Positions 53,732 through 63,425 are shown, counted from the first letter of the stretch. The stretch is DNA of 64,000 bases from Psychrobacillus sp. FSL K6-2836 (GCF_038003085.1 NZ_JBBOOM010000001.1:62001-126000), one strand, 5' to 3'. The notes: generated by a model not told the origin, from the letters alone. Numbers and translations: made by a program.

Positions 53732-55368
53732 TTGGAATATATATAATTGTTCTTTCCATTTTTCTTTGCGATGTAAAGCGCTTGATCTGCATGATCTAAT
53801 AGCTCGTCTATGGAAGACCCGTCATTTGGGAACATGGCAATCCCGATCGACGAAGTTGGCGAAAAGTAAGACTCATCTATGGCCCAACCTTTACGTAGGT
53901 TTTGCTGGATTGTCTGAACAATTTCTTCAATTGTAATGCTTCTACCATTCACATAATCTGCAATCTGATCAATGATTATGACAAATTCATCGCCACCAAT
54001 ACGATATATATTATACTTATACTGTAAACTGTGCTGAAGGTTTTCAGCAAAATGAGTTAAAAACTGATCCCCAACATCATGTCCGTATTGATCATTAATC
54101 GCTTTAAAATTATCGCCATCAATATATAATAACCCTACATTCGGAAACTCTGAGCTTACAGCTGAGATATAAACTGGAAAGTCTTCATAAAAGGAACGTC
54201 GATTTGGCAGACTAGTTAAACTATCATGATAAGCCATAAACTTTAGCTGATCTTCTAAAGCTCTTTTCTCTGTAATTTCACGAGATACAATAACGTACCA
54301 TTTTTCCTTCTCATCATCTACTGTGTTCTCTACTGTCGTTACTGATGTATCCGTCCAAATAGAATTTCCATCCTTTGTTTGTAGAAGAAGTTCTACTCGG
54401 AACTTATCTAACATCTTTAACTTAGATAAACTTACTGTCTCCGTTTGATCTGTTATCAGATTAAAATAATAACTACCAAGTAATTCTTCTTTATCATATT
54501 TTAATATTGATTCATGACTTGGCGATGAGTAAAGTAAGAAACCTTCTGCATCTGTTATAGCTATTAGATCATTTGAGTGTTCCGTGATTAATTTAAAGGA
54601 GCGTTCTATATTTCGAAGTTCATTCATCATACGTTTCTTTTCCGTATCATCAAATTGTATAGTTAAAAACTTTTCAATTTGCCCTAAATCATTTTTAATG
54701 GGTACAACGGTCGCATTCACCCAAAAAAAGGATCCAACCTTTGTTCGATTACGTATTTGGCCATGCCAAATATGTCCATTACTTATCGTTTCCCACAAAT
54801 TAGAGAAAAAAGATTCGTCATGATAGTTAGAATTTATCATATGGAATGTTTTACCTATCACATCTTCCCTTTTAAATTTCGTTGTAGTTTCAAATAGTTC
54901 GTTTACTGTTTCAATTATTCCATCCTGATTTGTCAACGCAACTAATGCAACTTCATTAATGGCTTTACTGTAAGACTCTATAACATATGTAGAATCTTTC
55001 ATATTCTGTGACCGAGAAACTTCTTTAGTTGTTGCTAAAATATAACTAATTCCATTTTCATAAATGGGTATAACTGTTGTTTCATTTATATTTGTTTCAC
55101 TTTGTACACAATGATGATCATGGTAGGAAACAGATTTTTTTTGCAAGCATGCTCGATTATAATGTTGAATAATGATTCTATTGTGCAGTTCACTAAAACA
55201 TTCGTCCAGTGTCTTCCCTATAGGATTTTCTGAAAAAAGCTCCTCTGCCTTTTTGTTGATAAACTCATACACATAAGAAGAATCTTCTTTACGCATAAAG
55301 AACACATATTCATCAGCTAAATCATATAATAAATGGAATTGATTATGGTTTAAGAAAAGTTGAGACAT
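53716..55368 (-). CDS. PAS-PAS-PAS-GGDEF diguanylate cyclase
   Basis: 550 residues, soluble. Three PAS-like domains lie at about 10-120, 135-250 and 255-375, the second with VNELFETTTKFKREDVIGKT and the third with LLYSSPSHESILKYDKEELL. A GGDEF domain (about 380-545) has DSLTSLPNRRSF and an intact active site RIGGDEFVII. It should make cyclic di-GMP from GTP. No RxxD inhibitory site stands before the motif and no EAL domain is present. PAS domains suggest redox, light or ligand sensing. Single gene with a terminator at its end. Confidence 0.9.
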   Translation of the reverse strand: MSQLFLNHNQFHLLYDLADEYVFFMRKEDSSYVYEFINKKAEELFSENPIGKTLDECFSELHNRIIIQHYNRACLQKKSVSYHDHHCVQSETNINETTVIPIYENGISYILATTKEVSRSQNMKDSTYVIESYSKAINEVALVALTNQDGIIETVNELFETTTKFKREDVIGKTFHMINSNYHDESFFSNLWETISNGHIWHGQIRNRTKVGSFFWVNATVVPIKNDLGQIEKFLTIQFDDTEKKRMMNELRNIERSFKLITEHSNDLIAITDAEGFLLYSSPSHESILKYDKEELLGSYYFNLITDQTETVSLSKLKMLDKFRVELLLQTKDGNSIWTDTSVTTVENTVDDEKEKWYVIVSREITEKRALEDQLKFMAYHDSLTSLPNRRSFYEDFPVYISAVSSEFPNVGLLYIDGDNFKAINDQYGHDVGDQFLTHFAENLQHSLQYKYNIYRIGGDEFVIIIDQIADYVNGRSITIEEIVQTIQQNLRKGWAIDESYFSPTSSIGIAMFPNDGSSIDELLDHADQALYIAKKNGKNNYIYSNAVQT

Positions 55369-55726
55369 CTATTTAAAAACTCCTGTCAAGTTCTATACTA
55401 AGCTAATCTAATCATATGTATTTAGGAAGAAACATACAAGTATTTAACATATATATTTAGAATTATTTTTTACAAAAATTTAATTATTTTTAAAATACTT
55501 TCTACTATGCAAAATAGAAAAAACAAAGTATATTATTAATGCAAATAATTTTATAAGGCAAAGTTCGCTTTGCCGAGGGAAGGCAAATGGTGCGCCACCA
55601 GTTTTGAGCTGGTCCTAGTAGGTTCGATTCCTACCCCGAAATTTTTTATGCACGATGAAGTGAAAAATTTCAGGGGAACTAGGATGACTCTGCTCATTTA
55701 TTGGTTCTTTTTAGGGGGCGCTTTTT
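55369..55726. other. Intergenic region with tRNA-like sequence
   Basis: AT-rich from 55369 to 55550, then the hairpin and tRNA-like element (55557-55641). Between 55642 and 55726 lies the leader of the acetyltransferase gene, with a weak AGGGGAACTAGG-type site unlinked to an ORF. Confidence 0.5.
55557..55641 (+). other. tRNA-like sequence, degenerate (Gln UUG-like anticodon arm)
   Basis: A good TPsiC arm GTAGG-TTCGATT-CCTAC (55618-55634), a four-base variable loop, and an anticodon arm ACCAG-TTTTGAG-CTGGT (55597-55613) with anticodon TTG are present. A D-arm-like GGC-AAATGGTGC-GCC comes before. The acceptor stem does not pair properly, and a strong hairpin GGCAAAG-TTCG-CTTTGCC occupies the 5' side. 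No CCA is encoded. It is probably a tRNA pseudogene or tRNA-derived RNA rather than a working tRNA. Confidence 0.4.
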
Positions 55727-56272
55727 TTGATAAAAAAACGAGATTTATTCGAATGTACATCTCTTTATGAACTAATGTCTGAACCAACTATTTTGCCTTT
55801 TGTACGTCAAAAAGCAAGTTCGGCAGATGAGTATTGGTTTATAACGAAACAGTTAATGGAAGAAGAAGAAAGAGGAACAGTTATTTCTCGAACAATTGTT
55901 AGCGATTTTGGGCAACCAATCGGAACAATTAATCTGTTTGATGTTGAGGACGGGGCAGGTTTTTTAGGCACTTGGATCGGCTGTCCATTTCAAGGTCTAG
56001 GATACAATAAAAAGGCAAAAGAACAATTTTTACAAGAACTTTTCTTTGATTTAGATATTCATACGGTATTTTTACGAATCCGCAAAAACAATGGTAAAAG
56101 TATTCGTGCCACTGAAAAACTTAGATATGCATTAAAAGCAAATGAATCACATCCTTCTATCTATGCAGAAATTAATACTACAGATGAAGTATTTGATCTA
56201 TATTATATACCAAAAGATTTGTTCCACTTAGTACTAATGCAACAAGAAAACGAAGAGGAACAGGCAATGTAA
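55727..56272 (+). CDS. GNAT family acetyltransferase
   Basis: 181 residues of the RimJ/RimL-like GNAT group: FVRQKASSADEYWFITKQLM, IGTINLFDVEDGAGFLGTWI, and CPFQGLGYNKKAKEQFLQEL as the acetyl-CoA-binding loop, ending with KNNGKSIRATEKLRY. The start is TTG 55727, seven bases after AGGGGG. Substrate unknown. Monocistronic; the terminator is shared with the convergent MurG gene. Confidence 0.82.
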   Translation: MIKKRDLFECTSLYELMSEPTILPFVRQKASSADEYWFITKQLMEEEERGTVISRTIVSDFGQPIGTINLFDVEDGAGFLGTWIGCPFQGLGYNKKAKEQFLQELFFDLDIHTVFLRIRKNNGKSIRATEKLRYALKANESHPSIYAEINTTDEVFDLYYIPKDLFHLVLMQQENEEEQAM

Positions 56273-56274
56273 AA

Positions 56275-56318
56275 AAACTCCCGTCACTTCAAATAGTGAC
56301 GGGAGTTTGTTATTTTTG
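56275..56318. terminator. Bidirectional intrinsic terminator
   Basis: AAACTCCCGTCAC / GTGACGGGAGTTT, 13 perfect pairs, T-rich on both sides. Confidence 0.88.
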
Positions 56319-57386
56319 GTAAGTTAATAATAGATCTACAAATTGCTCTGGTGTTTTAGAAGTGTTAGCCTCGAACATACGATCGATCATTTCTTCCCGT
56401 TCATCAACAATACGATTTAAAGAATCCATAAACGTAGTAGCAGTAAGGTTTTCCTCTTCGAGTACACACGCAAATCCCTTTTTCTCAAAGTATTTCGCAT
56501 TCAATACTTGATCTCCTCTACTCGCATGGATGGATAATGGAATAAGCAACATAGGTTTTTTTAAATCTAGAAACTCGAAAATAGAGTTTGAACCAGCTCG
56601 GCTAATTACATAATCAGACATTTTCATCAAATGAGGCAATTCATTTGTCACATATTCAAAAGCTATATAATTCGGTTTTCCGACTAAAGAATCATCTTTG
56701 TTTCCTTTTCCACAAAGATGAATAAGTTGAAATCTGCGTGTAAGCTGTTCGATATTTTGTTTGACGACATCATTTATTTTGGCTGAACCTTGACTACCAC
56801 CCATAATAATAATCGTTTCTTTCATAGCATCGAAACCGGTTAATTGTTCTGCAATTTTTTCATCACCATGAAATAGATCTGGGCGCAATATTGCTCCTAT
56901 AGATGAGGCCTTATTATCGGGTAAGTGTCTTACTGTCTCCTCAAAAACAGTAAAAATATGCTCCGCAAACGATGAGGCTATTTTGTTAGCTAAACCAGGG
57001 GTTAAATCGGATTCATGAATCACAACTGGTATATTCGAAAGTTTTGCTGCAAGTACTACAGGAACAGATACAAAACCTCCTTTTGAAAATACGATAGAAG
57101 GTTTCACTTTTTTCAGTACGGATAATGCCTGTAAAGTGCCATACAATACTTTAAATGGATCGGAAAAGTTTTTCAGTGAAAAATATCTTCTTAACTTCCC
57201 ATTTGAAATCGGATGATAAGGTATTTCAGGAAATCTCTCCCCAATAATTGTTTTTTCTATTCCATTATACGATCCAATATAATGGATATTATATTTTTTC
57301 TCTATTAACTCGGGTATTATGGCTTCATTTAAAGAAACATGACCAGCCGTACCTCCACCAGTTAATACTATTGTGTTATTATTCAT
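56310..57386 (-). CDS. murG: MurG-type UDP-GlcNAc:lipid I transferase
   Basis: 358 residues, GT28 family. Signatures are LTGGGTAGHVSLNEAIIPEL, FSKGGFVSVPVVLAAKL, HESDLTPGLANKIAS, MGGSQGSAKIND, and the donor site SDYVISRAGSNSIFEFL. It adds GlcNAc to lipid I on the inner membrane face. It lies alone, not in a division/cell-wall cluster; some Bacillales carry such a second, stand-alone MurG, so this may be a paralogue rather than the only copy. The first glycine loop has HVSLN where classic MurG has HVxPA-type text. Confidence 0.85.
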   Translation of the reverse strand: MNNNTIVLTGGGTAGHVSLNEAIIPELIEKKYNIHYIGSYNGIEKTIIGERFPEIPYHPISNGKLRRYFSLKNFSDPFKVLYGTLQALSVLKKVKPSIVFSKGGFVSVPVVLAAKLSNIPVVIHESDLTPGLANKIASSFAEHIFTVFEETVRHLPDNKASSIGAILRPDLFHGDEKIAEQLTGFDAMKETIIIMGGSQGSAKINDVVKQNIEQLTRRFQLIHLCGKGNKDDSLVGKPNYIAFEYVTNELPHLMKMSDYVISRAGSNSIFEFLDLKKPMLLIPLSIHASRGDQVLNAKYFEKKGFACVLEEENLTATTFMDSLNRIVDEREEMIDRMFEANTSKTPEQFVDLLLTYQK

Positions 57387-57432
57387 TAATAATCTCCTAA
57401 CTAATTTTAAACTTTAAAGGATGTATGCCAAC

Positions 57433-58782
57433 ATGCACGAAATGAGAACTCTACCAGAAAAAAGTAAGTATATGATTAAAATCGTCTTACCTATATTAAT
57501 CACACAAATTGCACTCTATTTAATGACCTTCTTTGATATTTTAATGACAAGTAAATATAGTATTGAGCATTTAGCTGGTGTATCTATAGGTTCTTCTTTA
57601 TGGGTACCTGTATATACCGCCTTAACCGGTATACTAATAGGCATTACGCCAATTGTAGCACAATTAATAGGTGCAAAAAAGAAGAAAGATGTACGTACCT
57701 TTGTACAACAGGGATTTTATATTGGAATAGTACTTGCTATTATTGTTTTTTTAGGCATTTTCCTGCTTATTGACCCGGTATTAAATTTAATACCCCTTGA
57801 AGATAGTGTACGCATCGTAGCGAAGAATTATTTGTTAATGCTGAGTATTGGACTGATTCCATTATTTTTGTACAGTGTTTTACGCTCTTTTATCGACGCT
57901 TTAGGGAAGACAAGAGTTTCGATGCTCATCACTCTATTATCCGCACCTATTAATATTGCCTTAAACTATTTGCTTATATACGGAAAACTAGGATTTCCAG
58001 AGTTAGGCGGGGTCGGTGCAGGATTAGCTTCTGCAATTACGTACTGGCTTATATTACTTATCGCAATTATTATCGTTCTTCGGAGTAATCCATTTGCAAA
58101 TTTAAAGATTTTTCAAAGCTGGACTAAGCCTTCTTTAGTGAAAATACGTTCACTCATGAAAATTGGGGTTCCTATAGGAATATCTCTTTTTGCAGAAACA
58201 ACTATATTTTCAGCTGTCACGATACTAATGAGTGTATATTCAACTGAAGTAATTTCTGCTCATCAAATTGCCATGAATTTCACTTCTCTGCTTTATATGG
58301 TGCCACTAAGCATTGCAATGGGTGCTACGATATTAGTAGGACATGAAATTGGTGCAAAACGATTCTCAGATGCGCGAACCTATAGCTGGTTGAGTGTGAT
58401 AACCGCAATTTGCTTTAGTCTACTTTCAATTTCTATTTTGTTGTTATTTAGAGAGCAAATTGCTTCTGTATATACGGACGATCGTTATGTAATCGAATTG
58501 ACCGTTCAATTTTTCTTCTTCGCTGCATTGTTCCAATTGTCTGATGCAGTTCAGGCGCCAGTTCAAGGAGCATTGCGTGGTTACAAAGATGTGACGATGA
58601 CTTTTATCATGGCCATCATCTCCTATTGGATAATTGGTTTACCTACAGGGTATTTTCTAGCCAACTATACTTCATTTGAGCGCTTTGGTTATTGGATTGG
58701 ATTGATCGTAGGATTGTCTATAGGAGCAATCACTCTTACCTCTAGACTTATTTACTTACAGAAGAAACTGAAGAAGCATTGA
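57433..58782 (+). CDS. MATE family efflux transporter
   Basis: About 450 residues with twelve membrane helices in two homologous halves: VLPILITQIALYLMTFFDIL near the start and GVPIGISLFAETTIFSAVTI in the second half, plus GSSLWVPVYTALTGIL. It exports cationic drugs or metabolites using a Na+ or H+ gradient. An ATG at 57421 overlaps the AAAGGA site; ATG 57433 with an 11-base spacer is more plausible, though not certain. It diverges from murG with a 34-base gap. Confidence 0.87.
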   Translation: MHEMRTLPEKSKYMIKIVLPILITQIALYLMTFFDILMTSKYSIEHLAGVSIGSSLWVPVYTALTGILIGITPIVAQLIGAKKKKDVRTFVQQGFYIGIVLAIIVFLGIFLLIDPVLNLIPLEDSVRIVAKNYLLMLSIGLIPLFLYSVLRSFIDALGKTRVSMLITLLSAPINIALNYLLIYGKLGFPELGGVGAGLASAITYWLILLIAIIIVLRSNPFANLKIFQSWTKPSLVKIRSLMKIGVPIGISLFAETTIFSAVTILMSVYSTEVISAHQIAMNFTSLLYMVPLSIAMGATILVGHEIGAKRFSDARTYSWLSVITAICFSLLSISILLLFREQIASVYTDDRYVIELTVQFFFFAALFQLSDAVQAPVQGALRGYKDVTMTFIMAIISYWIIGLPTGYFLANYTSFERFGYWIGLIVGLSIGAITLTSRLIYLQKKLKKH

Positions 58783-58813
58783 TATTACTGACCTTCCATC
58801 TTATTAATAACAA

Positions 58814-58846
58814 AAAAACGACGCAAATTGCGTCGTTTTTGTTTTA
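58814..58846. terminator. Bidirectional intrinsic terminator
   Basis: AACGACGC / GCGTCGTT with A- and T-runs on both sides, between convergent genes. Confidence 0.85.
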
Positions 58847-58847
58847 A

Positions 58848-59708
58848 TTATTTACCGATGAATTGTTGTGTCCAATAATAACCACTATCAGATAAACCTA
58901 CTCCGATGTGTGTGTATGAACCATTCATAATGTTAGCTCTATGCCCTGGAGATTTCATCCATGCATCTACTACTTCAGCTGGGCTACGTTGGCCCATTGC
59001 GATGTTTTCTGCTGCAGATTTATACGTAATACCAAATGACTTCATTTGATCAAATGGTGATCCATAAGTTGGGCTAGTGTGAGAAAAATAGTTTTTGTTT
59101 TTCATATCTTGAGATTTTGCTTGCGCTGACTGAGTAAGTTTTGTATCAATCTGAAGTGCTTTTAGACCAGCCTTAGCTCGTTCTTTGTTAGTTAAATCGA
59201 CAACTTGTTGGATTTCAGAAGTTACTTTAACCTCTTCTTTTACTTCAGGTGTTGGATCTTTTACTTCTGGTGCTTTTTCTACATTTTCTTCAACTGGTGC
59301 TACTGGTTTTGTTACTACTGGTTTTTCCTCAGCTGGTTTAGCTGGAGTTACCACCTCTGGTTTTTTTACTGGTTCCGCTGGTTTTTCAACTTCTGGAACC
59401 GGAGCTTTTTCTTCTGTTGGCTTTTCATTTTCTTTTTCTATAACTACTGGTTTTTTATCTACTTGATTAATATTAATCTTAGTTAGATCCTTAAGATTAA
59501 GAAGCTTTGCAAATGATAACTGCATATCGTAATTCCATTTTACTTTATAGGAAAGGCTTTTTGGAGCGTCCCAGTTGTAAGTAACGGATGTCTTTGCCTC
59601 GGAAGTAGTTGGTGAAAACCCAGTATTCATAGATGCGCTAGCTGTATTGGCAGAGATTAATAATCCACTAGCTAAAATTCCAGCCATAATCGTATGTTTT
59701 TTATTCAT
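58848..59708 (-). CDS. Secreted CAP/SCP-domain protein (YkwD-like)
   Basis: 286 residues: a signal peptide (1-26, ending TASA), a short unknown segment, a Pro/Glu/Lys/Val-rich spacer (about 85-165, with PEVEKPAEPVKKPEVV-type repeats), and a CAP domain (168-286) with VDLTNKERAKAGLKAL, YFSHTSPTYGS, SAAENIAMGQ, SPGHRANIM and HIGVGL. The CAP histidines and glutamate are in place. Relatives are secreted or on spores; activity is unclear. The spacer probably spans the wall. Confidence 0.9.
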   Translation of the reverse strand: MNKKHTIMAGILASGLLISANTASASMNTGFSPTTSEAKTSVTYNWDAPKSLSYKVKWNYDMQLSFAKLLNLKDLTKININQVDKKPVVIEKENEKPTEEKAPVPEVEKPAEPVKKPEVVTPAKPAEEKPVVTKPVAPVEENVEKAPEVKDPTPEVKEEVKVTSEIQQVVDLTNKERAKAGLKALQIDTKLTQSAQAKSQDMKNKNYFSHTSPTYGSPFDQMKSFGITYKSAAENIAMGQRSPAEVVDAWMKSPGHRANIMNGSYTHIGVGLSDSGYYWTQQFIGK

Positions 59709-59868
59709 GTTTCATTTCCTCCTTCTTTTGTGCTCCCCTATTGTAAACACAAAATAGAATGAAATTTTCACATAAAATATTCCAATGAAACCAATTGAAT
59801 CTTTTATTCTTTAAAATCTGCAATTCTAGCGAAGGGTTTTTGGATAACTTAACCACTTTGCTAAAATA

Positions 59869-60129
59869 TTAGATATGTTCTTCGGTTGACAGTTTTTTAT
59901 ATTCTTCATTATATAGTTCAAGCATCATTTTCTGCTGAGTGTCTGATAGCTTACTGTTTTTAATACGATCAATTGCCAGACTATACTTTTTTTGAACCGA
60001 TAACCTAGCTCTTGGGTGAGTATATTCATCTAATAACTCAGAATGAATGATACCTCTAATCTCTTCTTCCGTTTGAATTGTACCGATTGATTGACGGTTT
60101 TGATAAAGTAATTGAAAAGCTTTAATCAT
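59869..60129 (-). CDS. Small protein coupled to the G3E GTPase gene
   Basis: 86 residues: MIKAFQLLYQNRQSIGTIQT then mostly helical, charged text (ARLSVQKKYSLAIDRIKNSK). I do not recognise the family. ATG 60129 overlaps the GTPase stop (ATGATTAA), so translation is coupled; the frame is open to a TTG at 60144 without a ribosome site. It probably works with the GTPase or shares its regulation. Confidence 0.6.
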   Translation of the reverse strand: MIKAFQLLYQNRQSIGTIQTEEEIRGIIHSELLDEYTHPRARLSVQKKYSLAIDRIKNSKLSDTQQKMMLELYNEEYKKLSTEEHI

Positions 60130-61027
60130 TTGGAGTGTTTCCAATCACAACGATAGATTCTACTCGATCTCCAATAATAACAATCTGAGGTTGCATTTTA
60201 ATGTACTCCGGAAGCCACTGCACCATCCCGTAAGCATATTGAAACAGATAAGGATTTTTATGACCTTTTAATGGCACATAGCCCTTCATACGATAAATAG
60301 TGTCTGGAAGTTCTCTAACCCATTGTTCAAATTCATCCTTATCAACTGGCTCTGAAAAGGTGTGCAAACGTGAAGCTAAGGAAAGCTGTTTTCCTAATGC
60401 CGCTTGGTGGACCTCTTGACTATGATAAGTAGCTTCTAGTTTTGTGATCAGTTTTAAAGGTATTTTGGCATTGGATGTCTGAATAATAGGAGCATGACTA
60501 TTTAAACCTTGAATTTGCATCGTTACCGTAGCTATTTCATCATCAGAAAGTAGATCTATCTTATTTGCTACTATTAAATGGGCATGTTTAATCTGTTCTA
60601 AAAATAGCATGCGTGTCTGAGGGGTCATTTTGTCTCTATCTATCCATCTTTTACAATCTGCGACTGTAATAATACCCTTCATATTTAACCTACTAGCAAA
60701 AAAGGGGGATAACACTGCATCCATAGCTTCAACTGGATGAGCAGCACCTGTTGTTTCGATTAGTAGTATATCGAAATCTTCTCCTTCTAATAGCATTTGT
60801 AGTTGTGCTTCCATTTTTTCTGCACCTGTGCAGCAAATACATCCTTCCAACATTTCCTTTATAGGTATATCATCGTGCACTGCTCTACTATCAAAAGGTA
60901 ATTTCCCTAATTCATTCATAATTACAGCTGGCTTTAGCCCTTCCGCTTTCAATTGTTCAATTAAATGAGATAATAAAGAAGTTTTCCCACTTCCTAAAAA
61001 CCCACTTAGCAAATAGACATCCTTCAT
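60122..61027 (-). CDS. CobW/G3E-family GTPase (metallochaperone type)
   Basis: 301 residues. Walker A is LSGFLGSGKTSLLSHL, the metal-binding CxCC motif lies in LEGCICCTGAEKM, the switch region in LLIETTGAAHPVEAM, and the guanine-specificity motif in ANKIDLL. A CobW C-terminal domain follows (about 215-290, YRMKGYVPLKGHKNPYLFQY). G3E GTPases deliver zinc, cobalt or other metals to target enzymes. No metal-regulator binding box was recognised upstream. Confidence 0.88.
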   Translation of the reverse strand: MKDVYLLSGFLGSGKTSLLSHLIEQLKAEGLKPAVIMNELGKLPFDSRAVHDDIPIKEMLEGCICCTGAEKMEAQLQMLLEGEDFDILLIETTGAAHPVEAMDAVLSPFFASRLNMKGIITVADCKRWIDRDKMTPQTRMLFLEQIKHAHLIVANKIDLLSDDEIATVTMQIQGLNSHAPIIQTSNAKIPLKLITKLEATYHSQEVHQAALGKQLSLASRLHTFSEPVDKDEFEQWVRELPDTIYRMKGYVPLKGHKNPYLFQYAYGMVQWLPEYIKMQPQIVIIGDRVESIVVIGNTPND

Positions 61028-61052
61028 ATTTTTTTACTCCCTTTATATCGTT

Positions 61053-61080
61053 GAAAAAGCTGACCATAAAGGCCAGCTCC
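61053..61080 (-). terminator. Intrinsic terminator of the S41 protease gene
   Basis: Minus-strand AGCTGGCC / GGTCAGCT followed by TTTTT. Confidence 0.75.
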
Positions 61081-61091
61081 CATTCAACACT

Positions 61092-62573
61092 TTATTTGTC
61101 TAACAAATCTGTCACTATTTCTTGTGCCTTTAACAACTGTGGATCCTCTTCTAAGATTTTAGCTCTTAGTTTATCCATTAATTGATATGAGGTTTCTCCA
61201 TCAATATCTCCTGACACAACAAGTTTGTTATCTGATTGGAACTTCTTCACGGCAGTATTCAACTGTTCATCAAAATTACCATCCACTTCACCTACATCAT
61301 ATCCTACTGCTTGTAGCATTTCTTCTGCAGTTTTAACCGCATCTGATGATTGGTTTGTTTTCAATGTTACAGTCGTATCTAAAGGAGGTAACATAGCATA
61401 AGATGGATATTCAACAACATGATCTGGAAGAATCCCAGTATCATGAATCCAGTTTCCATCTGGCGTTAACCACTTAGCAGTTGTGATTTTAATATTTGAC
61501 CCATCTGGTAAATCATTCACTGTTTGAACAGTCCCTTTACCAAAGGAATTTATGCCTACCAATGGAATTTTTGCTGATTCACTTAAAGCACCTGCTAGAA
61601 TTTCTGAAGCCGACGCACTACCTTCATCAATTATTAGGGTAACAGGTACATCGACGCGAGGGCCAGGCGTAGCTACTGTAACCTCTTTATTATTCTGAAT
61701 TTCAATTTGCAGTAGTTTTTTCCCTTCATCTACAAAAAGATTAGAAATATCTATTGCAGAGGTTAACAGACCTCCAGGATTTTGACGAACATCTAGTACT
61801 AATGCTTTCATACCTTCTTTTTCCATTGAGTCAATAGCTGTTAGCAATTCTTCATACGTATTTGTAGAAAAACTGGATATGATAATATGTGCCACTTGAT
61901 CATCTAACATTTCTGCATAAACCGTTTCAATCGGTATATCGTCACGTACTATTGTTACTTCCATAGAAGCATTGGTACCGCGTTGTATAGATAGCGTTAC
62001 TTCTGTCCCTTTATTTCCACGAATAAGTAATACGGCTTCAGACGCGCTATATCCTTTAATATCCTTACCATCTACTGCTATGATTTTGTCATTTGGCATT
62101 AATCCAGCTTTTTCAGCAGGTGAGTTTTTAATAGGAGACACGATGTTAATAACACCATCTCTTTCTTGAATCTCTGCACCTATACCTTGAAAACTAGAAG
62201 ATATATTCTCATTGAATTGGGAAGCCTCATCTTGGTTCATATAATCGGAATAAGGATCCTCTAACGCATCGATCATTCCGTTAATAGCGCCATTAATCAC
62301 TGCTTCTTCATCAACTTCTTTATAGTATTCTTCCTCTAATTTATCATATGCCAAATACAATTTAGAGAACTCAGAGCGCTCACTCTGATTAACTGGATTT
62401 ACATTTACAACCTTCTCGTCACCCCATGTTAAAGCAATCATGGTAACAGCTGCAGTCGCTACAACTAGGGCAAAAATACTTAATAGGAAAACAAATGGTT
62501 TCATTTTTATATATTTTGATGCTGGTTTTATTTCCGTTATCTCTTCTTCATTATTTTGTTTTTGTTCATCCAA
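61092..62573 (-). CDS. ctpB: C-terminal processing protease CtpB/CtpA (S41)
   Basis: 493 residues: a cytoplasmic tail (1-26), a membrane anchor (about 27-48), a PDZ domain (about 100-190, SSFQGIGAEIQER, PAEKAGLMPNDKIIAVDG), the S41 catalytic region with Ser in DEGSASASEILAGAL and Lys in INSFGKGTVQ, and a C-terminal peptidoglycan-binding domain (about 405-475, LQAVGYDVGEVDGNFDEQL). In B. subtilis CtpB cuts SpoIVFA during sporulation signalling. CtpA is similar, so the symbol is provisional. Confidence 0.88.
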   Translation of the reverse strand: MDEQKQNNEEEITEIKPASKYIKMKPFVFLLSIFALVVATAAVTMIALTWGDEKVVNVNPVNQSERSEFSKLYLAYDKLEEEYYKEVDEEAVINGAINGMIDALEDPYSDYMNQDEASQFNENISSSFQGIGAEIQERDGVINIVSPIKNSPAEKAGLMPNDKIIAVDGKDIKGYSASEAVLLIRGNKGTEVTLSIQRGTNASMEVTIVRDDIPIETVYAEMLDDQVAHIIISSFSTNTYEELLTAIDSMEKEGMKALVLDVRQNPGGLLTSAIDISNLFVDEGKKLLQIEIQNNKEVTVATPGPRVDVPVTLIIDEGSASASEILAGALSESAKIPLVGINSFGKGTVQTVNDLPDGSNIKITTAKWLTPDGNWIHDTGILPDHVVEYPSYAMLPPLDTTVTLKTNQSSDAVKTAEEMLQAVGYDVGEVDGNFDEQLNTAVKKFQSDNKLVVSGDIDGETSYQLMDKLRAKILEEDPQLLKAQEIVTDLLDK

Positions 62574-62653
62574 ATTCCTTCACCCTTTTCAGAAAAAACT
62601 TCCCTTAATACTATATGTAGTATTAAATACTTTAAGTCATCGTTTCATTTTAA

Positions 62654-62685
62654 AAATAGACTGTCATATATATGACAGTCTATTT
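62654..62685 (-). terminator. Palindromic terminator of deoD
   Basis: AAATAGACTGTCATAT directly followed by its complement ATATGACAGTCTATTT. T-rich sequence follows on the minus strand. Confidence 0.7.
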
Positions 62686-62720
62686 ATGATTGTTATCTAA
62701 TTCAAAGCCAAAAATATAAT

Positions 62721-63425
62721 TTAGTCTTGAATTGCCGCTTCTAAAGCAACAACAATCATATCATTGAACGTAGTTTGACGTTCCTCAGAAGAAGTTGCTT
62801 CTCCTGTGATAATATGATCACTAACTGTTAAAATAGACAATGCTTGACGACCGAATTTAGCAGCAAGCGTATATAAAGCTGCGGATTCCATTTCTACAGC
62901 AAGAACGCCATAGTCAGCCCACTTCTCATTTTGAGCGTTTTCATTGTAGAATAAATCAGCTGTGAATACATTTCCTACTCTTAAGTTTAGACCAGCTTCT
63001 TTACCCGCGTTATATGCTTTGTATAATAGATCAAAGTCAGCAGTTGGAGCATAACTGATATCATCTAATAACACTTTATTTAATGTAGAGTCTGTTGATG
63101 CACTTTGAGCAAGAATTACGTCACGAACTTTTACATCTTTTTGGATTGCTCCACATGTTCCAACTCGGATTAACTTTTGTACATCATAGTCATTCATTAA
63201 TTCATGAACATAAATAGATATAGAAGGAACACCCATTCCAGTACCTTGTACAGAAATCCTTTTTCCTTTATATGTTCCAGTATATCCGAACATATTACGA
63301 ACCTCATTATATTGAACAGCATCCTCTAAGAATGTTTCGGCAATATACTTTGCACGCAATGGATCTCCTGGAAGTAAGATTGTGTCTGCAATTTCACCTT
63401 TTTTTGCGCTAATATGAATACTCAT
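62721..63425 (-). CDS. deoD: Purine-nucleoside phosphorylase
   Basis: 234 residues, the standard DeoD length. Motifs include [63 protein letters not shown] and [10 protein letters not shown] with the catalytic Asp. It splits purine nucleosides with phosphate into base and ribose-1-phosphate. With nupG elsewhere in the window it gives a nucleoside uptake and salvage route. Confidence 0.96.
   Translation of the reverse strand: MSIHISAKKGEIADTILLPGDPLRAKYIAETFLEDAVQYNEVRNMFGYTGTYKGKRISVQGTGMGVPSISIYVHELMNDYDVQKLIRVGTCGAIQKDVKVRDVILAQSASTDSTLNKVLLDDISYAPTADFDLLYKAYNAGKEAGLNLRVGNVFTADLFYNENAQNEKWADYGVLAVEMESAALYTLAAKFGRQALSILTVSDHIITGEATSSEERQTTFNDMIVVALEAAIQD

Noticed and set aside
55557-55641. 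Functional tRNA-Gln
   Set aside because: No paired acceptor stem and no CCA; only two arms are convincing.
59185-59486. Two overlapping plus-strand ORFs with Ser/Gly/Thr- or Phe/Tyr/Trp-rich repeats
   Set aside because: They are antisense frames of the Pro/Glu/Lys-rich spacer of the CAP-domain gene; the repetition is that of the spacer codons.
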